Assembly: GCA_030544215.1 (NCBI GenBank)
Contig: JARZZO010000001.1
Coordinates: 42,873,098 to 42,937,097, forward strand
Reading direction: 5' to 3'
Length of the DNA stretch: 64,000 nucleotides
DNA from: Zantedeschia hybrid cultivar
Taxonomy: Eukaryota > Streptophyta > Magnoliopsida > Alismatales > Araceae
Below are positions 22,882 through 34,000 of this stretch, one piece after another (positions within the stretch are counted from its first letter, which is position 1; each line of letters begins with the position of its first letter). A program made the position numbers and the translations under genes. The notes under the pieces were generated by a model. That model saw only the letters and a program-made list of their open reading frames with translations. It made no database searches and was not told the origin of the DNA.

Positions 22882-24548
22882 CCACCCCCCAAAACCTCCC
22901 CCCCCCCTAATTAAAAAAAAGAAAAGAAAAGGAAAAAGAAGAAGGAAGAAGGAAGGAAAGGAAGGAGGAGGGTTACATGTGGCACCCTTATGGTCATTCC
23001 AATCGATGAGGGGTGCCACCGGCCCCTCCCATGTCTTTCTCTCACTCTCTTATCTCTCTCTTTCTCTCACTAAATTCCAAAAAAAAAAAAAAAAAGAGAG
23101 GAGGGAGTGGCCACCGGCAGCCCCCTAATTCCAATCGAAGCAGGGCTGTGCTGTAAACTTTGGTTCACCAGAACACTCGAAGCAAAGCTATGCAGAGCCT
23201 AAAAGAAGGCAAAACTCTAGTAGGTGACATCATTTCAAGGCCCATAAAGATTGATTTATTTTCAAAAGTTTCAAGAAAGTACGGGTAGACTGCAACATCT
23301 TTGAGGTGTCCTAAGGCTCAAGCTAGGGTTTGTGATCCCTAAGTTAAAGAGAATCGCAAGATTAAAGACAATGCAAGCGAATCCAATGCGACGAAGCAAA
23401 TAAAAGCGTGTGAAGCAAAAGCACGGGACACATGCTCTCATCTTCACCTCTAACATATGTCCCATGGGGAGCATTTGTTTTAATAGGTGGTATAGAAAAA
23501 AAAAAGAAGAAATGGGAGGGGGAAGAAAAAATGAAAGGAGGATGCTACTGGTGGGGGTCCAATGCTAAGAAAGAAAGAAGAAAAAGAAGAGAAGAAAAAA
23601 GAGGAAAGAGAGTGTAGGGGTGGTTTGTACCCACCGGCGTAAACCCCCCTTTTGGTACCCTTTTGAACCCCCACCGGTGGGGGGGGGTCTTGCCCCCCTC
23701 CGCTCCCTCCCCAATAAAAAAAAAAGGAGACAAAAGAAGGAAGTAGGAAGGAAAGGAAGGAGGGGGGTTACCGGTGGCACCCCTACCAGTCATTCCAATC
23801 GATGAGGGGTGCCACCGGCCCCTCCCATCTCTTTCTCTCACTAAATTCAAAAAAAAAAAAAAGAGGAAGGAGTGGCCACCGGCAGCCCCCTCATTCCAAT
23901 CGAAGTAGGGCTCTACTGTAAACTTTGGCTCACCAGAACACTCGAAGTAGGGTTATGTAGAGCCTAAAAGAAGGCAAAACTCTAGTGGGTGACATCATTT
24001 CAAGGCCCATAAAGACTGGTTTATTCTCAAAAGTTTCAGAAAAGTACGTGTAGGCTGCAACATCTTTGAGGTGTCCTGAGGCTCAAGCTAGGGTTTATGA
24101 TCCCTAAGTCAAAAAAAATCCTAAGATCAGAGATAATGCAAGCCAATCTAACGCGACGAAACAAATAAAAGCGTGTGAAGTAAAAGCACGGGACATATGC
24201 TCTCATCTTCGCCTCTAACATTTGTCTCGTAGGGAGCATTTGTTTGACATTTGTTTTAACAGGTGGCATAGAAAAAAAAAAGAGAAATGAGAGGGGGAGG
24301 AAAAAATGAAAAGAGGAGGCTACCGGTAGGGGTCCAATGCTTCCCCCAGTGGCCATCCATGACCCCCACCGGTTTAGGGGGGGGGGTGTTTTGCCCCGAA
24401 AAAAAGTAAGGAAGAAAGAAGAAAAAGAAGAGAAGAAAAAAGAAGAAAGAGAGGGTAGGGGTGGTTGGTACCCGCTGGTGCAAACCCCTTTACTGGTGCC
24501 CCTTTGAACCCCCACCGGTGGGGGGGTCATGCCCCCCCCCCCCCCCCC

Positions 24549-24600
<52 letters not shown>

Positions 24601-25101
24601 TAAAAGGAGAAGGAAGGAAAGGAAGGTGGGGGGTTACCGGTGGCACCTCTACTGGTCATTCCAATCGATGAGGGGTGCCATCGGCCCCTCCCATGTTTTT
24701 CTCTCACTAAATTCAAAAAAAAAAAAAGAGGAGAGAGTGGCCACCGGCGGCCCCCTTATTCCAATCGAAGCAGTGCTCTGATGTAAACTTTGGTTCACCA
24801 GAACACTCGAAGCAGGGCTATGCAGAGCCTAAAAGAAGGCAAAACTCTAGTGGGTGACATCATTTCCAGGCTCATAAAGATTGGTTTATTCCCAAAAGTT
24901 TTAGGAAAGTACGGGAGACTGCAACATCTTTGAGGTGTCCCGAGGCTCAAGCTAGGGTTTGCGATCCTTTAGTCAAAGAAAATCCCAAGATCAGAGATAA
25001 TGCAAGCCAATCTAACGCGACGAAGCAAATAAAAGCATGTGAAGCAAAAGCACGGGACATATGCTTCTTATCTTCGCCCTTAACATATGTCCTGTAGGGA
25101 G

Positions 25102-25264
25102 CATGGATGGCAGTATCGGCCGATACCGGTACGTACCGGTATCGGCCGGCACCGGTACCCCATACATGTAAAGAGTATCGGTCGATACTGGACCGGTACC
25201 GGCCGGTATGTACCAGTACCAGTACCCACCGATACGGGTATCGGTACCGGTATTGCCATCTCTG
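25102..25264. mobile_element. hAT MITE (GGTACCGG family), copy 2, 163 bp
   Basis: Perfect 8-bp duplications GTAGGGAG (25,094-25,101 and 25,265-25,272) flank an element beginning CATGGATGGCAGTATCGG and ending CCGGTATTGCCATCTCTG. The target is the polypurine tract of the surrounding Tat element, so the insertion has duplicated that tract. Copies of the uninterrupted target exist at 17,041 and 24,229. Confidence 0.93.
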
Positions 25265-25276
25265 GTAGGGAGCATT

Positions 25277-26904
25277 TGTTTGACATTGATTTTAACAGGA
25301 GGCATAGAAAAAAAAAAAAAGAAATGGGGTGGGGGGAAGAAAAAAATGAAAGGAGGAGGCTACCGGTGTGGGTCCAATGCTTCCCCCCTAGTTGCCATCT
25401 AAGACTCCCACCGGTTAAGGGGGAGGTCTTGCCTCGAAAAAAGAAAAAAAAAAGAAAGAAAGAAAGAAGAAAAAAGAGAAAAGAGAGGGTAGGGGCGGTT
25501 TGTATCCACTGGTGCAAACCCCCCTACTGGTGCCCCTTTGAACCCCCACCGGTGGGGGGTCTTGGCCCCCCCCCCCCCAATAAAAAAAAAAGAAAAGGAA
25601 AAAGGAGGAAGAAGGAAGGAAAGGAAGGAGGGGGTTACCGGTGGCACCCCTACCGGTCATTCCAATGGATGAGGGGTGCCCCTGACCCCTCCTCTCTCTT
25701 TATCTTATTCTCTTATCTCTCTCTTTCTCTCACTAAATTCCAAAAAAAAAAAGAGGAGGGAGTGGCCACCGGCAGCCCCCTCCCCCCCTCCATCTCCACT
25801 ATAAATTCTCCCCGAGGGGGCTGCTGTAAAGAGGCTTTTGGAAGGCTTGAAAGGCACACTCTGCACACGCGAAGAAGGCACAAGAACGCCACTCCGCTAG
25901 GCATTCCAAGATCCGTAAAGACAAGGTCAAGAAAATGGTCTAAAAGGTTCATTAATATTGTTTGAATAACTCAATTTTTTGAGCAGTTCACTCATATGGT
26001 TTGAGTGATGAATTTTGGTTCATTCATATTGTTTGAATGACCAAACTTTTGATTCACTTGTATTGTTCAAGTGACCAATTTTGGTTCTTTCATATCATTT
26101 GCAAGACTATTATTTTGTATGATTCTTGATTAAATGGGTAATCACCATGCCCATTAATCAAGTCACAACATACTTTGTAATTCATGAATCAATATATTGA
26201 CTCTTTGAATTTGTAATGCATGTGTATGTTTAAATCGAGCTATGATCGATTTTTAATAAGCTGCAATTTCTTCGAATTACGATGAGTTTAAAAGTTTTTT
26301 TTTAAAGGATATTAAAGGACTCTCATGCTTACATGATATATAAATATCCTTGAAGTACAAAAGAAAAGGACAGTTAACTAGGCTTTATCCTAAAGAATAA
26401 TTAAAGGACAAAAGGTACAGGTCACATGGGCACATCATGTTAAAATATATCCTTTAAGTATCTTTTAAAGTTTTACCATCTCTCCTTTGACCTTTAGGGA
26501 TCCTAAGAGGAACGATTTTGTCACATCATACAAAAGGCCTATCTTCTAAGTATCCTCTAAGGATTCCTAAAAGAAAATGATGTAAGTATATCATGCAACA
26601 TGTGTCCTTTAAGAATCTCTCAAAGATTCCAAGATATTTAAAGGAACATGAATGGCTCGTTTCGAGAGTTATTTCAAATAAATTGACATGTTAGTGCACG
26701 ATTTTCAAAAGGACATCACCGGATGGTTAATCAAGAGTTGTCAATTATTGATTGATGTAATTAACACTGACCAAAGTCTATGGAGAGAGGTTAAATTCAC
26801 GGATCCATACTTGATCCAAATTGCTAGACTCCCTAAGGGCTCACCCTTAGTTCTCAAAGTAAAATAAAAAACAAAAATAAAAGGTAACAATAAACAAACC
26901 CACA
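25277..26904 (+). repeat. 3' LTR of the Tat-like element
   Basis: Collinear with 3546-5149, starting TGTTTGACATTGATTTTAACA. A clear TATA box CTATAAATT lies at 25,799-25,807. The conserved GGATGGTTAATCAAG / CACTGACCAAAG module is at 26,721-26,790. The end AAACCCACA abuts target copy CTACC. By eye about 90% identical to the 5' LTR. Confidence 0.9.
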
Positions 26905-27989
26905 CTACCCTAGAGTTTTTGGATGGTTGATCTCTACTTCACTTGGAATTTCTTGGAGGATGTTTGGCAGGAGGTTGTGCATGGTGTTGGTACAGAGGAA
27001 CTTGTGAGGAGGGAGGACATTAGCTGTCATTCCCTACAAAGAATCCTTGCATGGGTCTTGACCCAGGGGGTCAGCCTCTGGAAGAAACCCTCCCTCATCA
27101 TGCATGCTACCCTAAATGCTCACCAATAATTGGGTAGAGTAGCAAAGCCTTAATGTAGAATAATAACCAGTTAACTACCGTCGGTCAAACTCCAATGTCA
27201 AATACAGTGGTGACTTGTGAACAGCATGAAGAATGGCACCAGCGACTTACACAACCACTATAGGCAGCCAACCTTAACTGAAATTCCCAAACATTTTGAA
27301 ATGCCCCTAAACATCCATAAAATCCCAGAAACCCCAAAATGATCTGGATTTCCCATGTCTAAAAAAACTAAAATGTGCTTCATGTCACTATGCATGACCT
27401 GTTATTGTGTTATTTATTTGTTGGTCATCATTAAGAGGAAAAAAAGAAGAATAAGGGTTTCCTCTCATCAAAAGGACGTTACTAACATTAGACTGCAGGG
27501 TGGCTAGGAGGATCTAAGTCAAGGAATTCAGAAATGCGACTTCAATGGGCCAAGTAAAAAAAAAAAGTTAAAATGGATGTCAAACTGCAATCCCACCCCA
27601 AAACTTTTCCTCAGACAATGCCCCATTTAACAGCCCAAGAAGCTGAGAGTAAAAATTTCTTGATCTATAGCTGCTGACCTCTTTTATAACACTTCCACCT
27701 CTGGGATTTTATGTGCATGCTTACATGTGCAGTCACATTTGCAAGCTTTAATGAACCTTCTTTATTACCTAGGATCTGAAAATGTACGATAGCTTCTTTA
27801 GAGAATATGGTTCGGCAAATTTTTTGGAGTACACCTTATCGAGCGGGCTGTGAAAATAGTTATCCTTGTTTAATGTTCTTATAAACTTGCTTGAAGTACT
27901 AATTGTGTCAGGTTTTTTGTTAAACAGTCAGTTCTAACACAGAGAGTTCTCTTAGTTTATTAATTCTTGGAAATCTAATTTATATGCAG
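26905..27989 (+). other. Unassigned sequence upstream of the first visible CCR4 exon
   Basis: A 68-codon open frame (26,923-27,129, MVDLYFTWNFLEDVWQEVV...) continues the pre-insertion sequence of 3,407-3,545. Neither that frame nor the A/T-rich remainder could be assigned. I looked for the preceding CCR4 exon (expected to encode a DGCAxFW-like end) and did not find it. Confidence 0.35.
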
Positions 27990-28071
27990 GTTTACTCTTT
28001 TGCATGAAGCAAGCATTGAATTCCAGAAATTTGGACTTCGAAATAATGTGGCTCAGCTATGTGTTTTTAAG
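27990..28071 (+). CDS. CCR4-like exon A (first visible)
   Basis: Acceptor TATATGCAG, donor AAG|GTATTC. It encodes FTLLHEASIEFQKFGL then RNNVAQLCVFK. In the family this segment follows the DGCA.FW motif, whose exon is missing here. The exon starts within a codon (one carried-over G) and ends in phase 0. Confidence 0.9.
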
Positions 28072-31000
28072 GTATTCTGCACGATGGCCTTCTGATGTTT
28101 TGGTCCCCATTTTTAGTGTTGCTAAGATTTCTATGCATTCTATTTTTTCCCAGATTTACTAGATTTCTGAATGTTATTTTCTTTTCTAGATTTCAGAGGT
28201 GTAAAAAGGGCTATTAGTTTTCAACTTTTTTGGAAGGTGACCAATTAGGCCACAAATTCATTGAAAATAAATACAAGCAGTGCATCAGAGAGCGAAGCAA
28301 ACTCACAAATCACACACAATCCCCTTACAAACTTGAGAAAAAAACCCCCACTCCAAGGAAACTCCCCCCAAGATATCTTATCAAGGTGGTAAGATATTAA
28401 AACAAAGTAGATTAGCAGGATTACAAAATCAGCCATTTATCCTCAACCACTGCTGCAAATTAGACATAAGAGGAGAGGATTTCAGATCCACTACTACCCT
28501 TGCAGCTTTTCCCCATTCAGAAACCCATTTAATAACCCTGCTCTTGATGTTGTAGAAGCTATTAAACTCATTTCTAAACCTTCTATAATTCCTTTTAGTC
28601 CAAACTCCCCACAGAAATGCTGGAAGAATTATAGACCATAGCTCCCTCTCAGATGGGGTAGGACATAACTTAGCCCACCCATCCAACATGTGAAGCACAG
28701 AGGGAGGTTCCGCCCAAGTGATATTAAGGCACCTGCAGCAGGACAGCCACCAAGCGTTGACAATTCCACAATGGCAAAACAGATGATCAGCTTCCTCATC
28801 AAATCTTCCACATAAAACACATGTGAGCTTCTGCACAGGAAAAAACCTTCTGAGTCTGTCCACTGTGGGTAGCTCCCCAAAGCCATCTTCCAAAGGAAAA
28901 GATTGATCTTGCAAGGCAAAAGCTTAGACCAAACTGTAAGCCCCCAGGGCACTCTAATTCCACTGTCATTAATCACTCTTAACAAATCATTAACAGAAAA
29001 AATACCTTTAAAATTCCAAACCCATAGCCTTTTGTCGTCACAGTTTCTCTAAAGCCCAAACTTCTGAATGATGTTCAGAACAACCACCGATTGTTGAAGT
29101 TCCTGAGCTATTAAGTCTCTTCTAAATGTCAAGTTCCATGGACTAGACTGCCCATATGAGTACAACTCAGACACAGATTTCTTTTTGTCTTCAGAATTTG
29201 TTACAAATTTGTGAATTCCACTGCCAAAGGCTGGTAAGAAGCCCACCTGTCTTCCCAAAACTTGACTGAACACCCATTACCCACTTGATAAGAAATTGGA
29301 GGAGCAATCAAATCAATCATCTTATTAATATTCCTCCATATTGGGGACATTAAATAAAGAGGTTCGATGCAAATTCCATCTACATGTACCATGATAATAT
29401 TTCCCCCTAATGATTTTGATCCACAAAGCATCTACCTACTCTCCCATTCTCTAAATCCACTTGGACAATAAAGCTTGATTAAAGGTACCTACCTTCACCA
29501 AACCAGCCCCTCCTTGACCCTTTCTCTTGCAAACCCTGCCCCATGCTATTAGGTGCAAAGCTCTTGAATCTCTCTTCTCCCCTTCCTAGAAAAATAGGCT
29601 TCTCTTAGATTCAATTATTCTTTCCACCTTTTTCAGAATTTTGAATATAGAAAGATAATATGTTGCTAAAGACGAAATGACTAATTTTGATAACACCCAT
29701 CTATCTCCAGCTGATAAGAACCTAGATTTCCATCCTTCCAATCTCTGTTCAAACCTTCTAATGCTCATCCTAATCTCTAACTTTGCATTGAACATCAGAA
29801 AGAGGGAGACCCAGATAAGAAATTGGGGAAGAGGATAGCTTACATGTAAAAGTCTCAACAATTTCCTGAACTCTCTATTGGCCCAAATTAATTCCTACCA
29901 CCTCAGTTTTCCGAAAATTGATGGCCAACCCTGTAATGGCTTTGGTTAAAGTCAGTAACCTCTTCATATTTGTAAGCATAGCATCATTTCCAGAAGAGAA
30001 CAACAATGTATCATTTGCAAACTGAAGATGTGACAGCAAAAACTTATCTCTCCCCACAGAAAATCCATCAACCAACCCTTGTGCTGCCGCCCTATCCCAA
30101 AGGGTACTTAAAATCTGTCCAACTAAAATAAAAATCAGTGGTGACATACGATCTCCTTGCCTCAGCCCCTCGAACTTTTAAAATAACCACCAGGTTCACC
30201 ATTAAACATAATAGAATATTTAGCAGTAGATATGCAGCTCATGATCCAACCAATCCATTTATGATTGAAACCCATGGCTGCAAGACGAATACACAACCAG
30301 CTTACCGAATCATAAGCTTTCTCAAAGTCCAATTTAACTAGCATTCCCTTCTTTCTACTATTTTTCTGAGAGACAATGGCTTTATGGGCTGACAAAAAAT
30401 TGTCCAAAATGTATCTCCCCCTGAGGAATGCTACCTGATTTGAACTAATCACCTTCTTCAGCACATTCTTCAGCCGATTAGCTAAAACCTTGGTAATAAT
30501 CTTATAGCAGCCATTTAAGAGACTGATAGGGCTAAAATCAGACAGAGTATCAGCCCCTTCTCGCTTTGGAATTAGAACAATAAAAGTAGAATTAAATCTT
30601 CTAATGCTCAGCAACCTTTCTTGTAACTCCCTCATCACCTTCATCAGATCTTCTTTAATGGTATCCCAGAAATACTGATAAAAACCCATAGAAGAACCAT
30701 CCGGTCCCGGTGATTTATTAGCTTCCATACTAAAAATTGTTGATTTGATTTCCTCCTCTGTGAGGTCTCCGTCATTCATCTTCCTTAAACAATTTCTCAT
30801 AAAAGGAAACAAAGGTTTTCTTAGTCTCTTCCTCTGACTCCACAATAACGTTATCAACTTTCACTTGATCAATTCTCATAGATCTCTTCTTAGCACTTGT
30901 AGTTGTATGGAAAAATCTTGTATTCTTGTCCCCCTTTCTCGGCCAAAGCTCTTTCGACCTCTGTTTCCATTTTATCTCTTCTCTTAGCAGCCACATATTA

Positions 31001-34000
31001 TGTTCCTTTTTCTATTCAGCCAGCTCCTTGTTCTCCTCTTCAGACAAGCCAACCGCATCAGCTCTCACTTCTAGCCCATCTATTTTTTGAATAATTTGCT
31101 ACCTAGTAGAAGAAGCTGCCCCAAAAGTCACTGCATTCCATGTTTTAATACCTGACTTCACCCTATTCAACTTATTAGAAAATGTAACAGCCGTCTGATG
31201 AGAGGATTCCTCCTCCTTTCACCACTGAGTGACCAGCCCCTTAAACTCCTCGTGTGTATGCCAAGCTAACTCATACCTGAAAATTCTAGGCTTCCTTTTC
31301 TCTTCCCTAGTCCTCAGTAATAAAGGAATATGATCTGAAACCATCCTATTAAGACCTATAACATGAGAAACAGGAAACTTATTGATCCAATTGGCTGAAA
31401 CCAGTACCATATCCAGCCTTGATTGAGTACCATTGAGTTGTAGATTAGACCAAGTAAATTTCCTATTAGGAATTTCTAGGTCCACCAATCCACAATTAGA
31501 TATCTAAACTCCAAATCTCTCCATATCTGAATTCCATTTATGACAGTCGGTTCTCTCCCATGGATATCTAACACAATTAAAGTCTCCAGTATACACCACA
31601 TTCTTTGAAATAGCAAAGCTAACCTGTCTAACTCCTGCCAAAAATCTGTCCTTGCCTACTGAGAATGAAGACCATAAACTGAGGTGACAACCCAAGACTT
31701 TGTACCAGCCACTGTAGTAAAAGTCACCGAAATACTGAAAATGCCCATATCACAAATCCTCCCTTTAAATTTGCTGCCATTCCAGATGATAAGCTATCCC
31801 CCACTTGTTCCTTGTATAGGAAATGTAGCCCATTCTGTTAACAAAGAACCTCCAAGTTGCTTAATAATCTGTCCATCCACATCTTCCATTTTGATCTCTT
31901 GCAAATAGACACATTCCAGCCTATGATTCCTGACTAGATCACTTACCGCCCTTCTCTTCATATCCCCATTAAGACCTCTAGTATTCCAAGAACATAAAAG
32001 TATCATAAAGATTTCATGCCGCCCTTCTTCTTAGGTCTTAGAGAGTCTACAATTTCATTTTGGTTAATGAAGTTGACTTCCCTCTTGCCTATTTTCACAT
32101 CCCCTCCAACTCCTTTTCTCTTTAAAGAACACTGCAGAGCCTCTGATCGTCTAAGTCTCTTAATGAAGCTAATTACAACATCTTCTTTGCCTAAAAAGGA
32201 GACACCAATTTTCCTTCCAAAATCCATAATGTCCTCCACCTAGTGTTCATACCCCACATCAGAGCTAGAAGAATAGGGCACAATGGCTTTGGACTCATCC
32301 TCTCCGGAGCTCCCCTGAGCACAATCTATGCTCCCTAGCAATTGGACCGCCAGTGCCTCGGGTTCCAGGGTAAAATCAAGATCCTCCAGTTCTTCCTCTG
32401 CAGATTGATGCGGCTTCTCCACGGTTACAATCTCCTCAGAGGAGGAATCCTTCAGCTTCAGACGGGCCGCCAAATTAGCTCTAAGCCTTTAAGGAACCTT
32501 AGGCCTAATAGAACTCCTCAGTTCCTTTTCAAGAGGACAAAAACTGTCAGGAGCTCTGAAACCATATTGAGAAGCCTCCCCGAGGCCCTTCTGCGACGGA
32601 AGAGAAGCCCTTTGATCACCGTCGTGAATCTTGAATAGTGCCACCCCAGTTGCAGGAGGAAGACGATGAACAGTGCGTCCATCGCGAGCCGGTCAATCAC
32701 GGGGGCTCCGGTTCACGGGCTGGTCACAAACAGTTAAGTTAGACCGGGTGATTGACATTATATGAGCCGGCCGGTCAGATGTTAAGTCAGGATCCAACTC
32801 GCACCCCACACTGTGCGACCTCCATTTTCTTTAAAAGAATTTCTTTACTTTTTGAAAATGGTAGTCTTTTGATTTTGAAGGAACAATCTTAGATTTCTAA
32901 AACCATATTCTTCTTGTTTTTGTAGACCTTGAGAATTTAGTATTAATCCTTAAGTCTAAGTTTCTTTTGGATCAAGCATAGATCCTTATTCTTGACCTCT
33001 CCTCATTGACCTCGGTCAGTGTTAATTACACCAATCATTGATTGGTACCGGCCCATTAATAAAGTAAGAAATAAGCAAATTGCCTAGGTTCAATGCAAAC
33101 ATGATTTCTTTCTTATTTTTTTTTATTAAAAAGATTCATGAAGATCCCTTAAAGGATACTTAAAGGACTTTTTAATTTCTCATAAGGACATGAGGACTTA
33201 GGATATTTTAGAGTGCTAAGAAGATAGGTTTTTAAGGCCCAACCTTCATTAGGACCCTTTGAAGAAAGTGAATTACTTGAAGTTACCCTTTAAGTAGGAT
33301 AGGAGATTATTTAGGCAGCATACCCCCTCTTTGGGTTCATTTGAGAGGATGAAGGCTATTAAAGGATAATCTTAATTAATGGGGCATGAGAGCCACCACA
33401 TATTCAAGGATATCCCTTAATGGTCCTTTAACTAATATGAAGGAACCACAATTATTTGGCCATTCAATCTATATGAACGAACCACAATTATGAAGCAACA
33501 ATAATGATTTAATTGAGGCACAACATATATTTTAGTTCATTTTTAATAAAATAGTCCATGGGTTATATGGCCACTCTACCAATAAGAGAGAACTATATGA
33601 CCATATGGTCATTCTAATAAGAATGAACCATCAAATTTAAGGCTACTATATCGATAAGAGTAAACCAATCACAACTTAGGGCTATTTCACCAATAAAAAT
33701 AACCTCACTTTAGAGGAACCAATAGATAATAGTTCCCTTAATAAGATGATTCATGTGACGCATGGCTGTTCTACCAATAAAAGAGAACCATAAATCACAT
33801 GGTCATTCTATTAAGAATGAACCATTATAAATTGGTTACTCCACCAATAGGAGTAAACCATACATAGATTATGGTTATTTCACCAATAGAAATAAACCCA
33901 CTAGGGCTTCTCTCTCCACTGTTGGTCTCTCTCTTTCTTCCTACTGTGCGCCTGCTCCTGCTGGTGGTTGCGTCTGCTCCTGCTGCTGTTGGCGCTCTTG

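Larger units (their letters stand above)
16735..25276 (+). repeat. Tandem array of 3' UTR + polypurine tract + U3-start units (about 765-865 bp)
   Basis: CTTTGGTTCACCAGAACACTC starts a unit at 16,735, 23,158, 23,923 (GGCTC variant) and 24,788. Each unit runs about 480 bp of 3' UTR, then GTAGGGAGCATT, then the LTR start TGTTTGACATTTGTTTTAACA (17,053; 24,241; shortened at 23,476; the real LTR at 25,277), then about 400 bp of U3. It re-enters the next unit at GGCAGCCCCCT.... Removing the chromovirus at 17,316-22,881 leaves a first unit of 857 bp, matching the period. The units stop short of the LTR TATA box. Confidence 0.85.
3546..26904 (+). mobile_element. Tat-like Ty3/gypsy LTR retrotransposon, complete but decayed, 23.4 kb with nested insertions
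   Basis: Two LTRs of about 1.6 kb (3546-5149 and 25,277-26,904) both start TGTTTGA and end in CA (CTACA and CCACA). They are flanked by identical 5-bp duplications CTACC (3541-3545 and 26,905-26,909). A primer-site-like tract follows the left LTR. Remnants of gag (5.3-7.4 kb), RNase H (about 8.6 kb) and integrase (about 9.4-10.0 kb) lie on the plus strand, followed by a very long 3' untranslated region with several tandem-repeat blocks. Nested inside are a hAT element (12,204-14,934), a chromovirus (17,316-22,881) and a hAT MITE (25,102-25,264). The integrase C-terminal style (WVGPF..GSGA.KLMDH) and long repeat-rich 3' region support the Tat lineage. By eye the LTRs are about 90% identical, so the insertion is old. 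Confidence 0.9.

Noticed and set aside
26923..27129. 68-codon frame as an upstream exon of the CCR4-like gene
   Set aside because: It has no similarity to CCR4 motifs, no fitting donor site, and continues an unrelated sequence across the Tat insertion.
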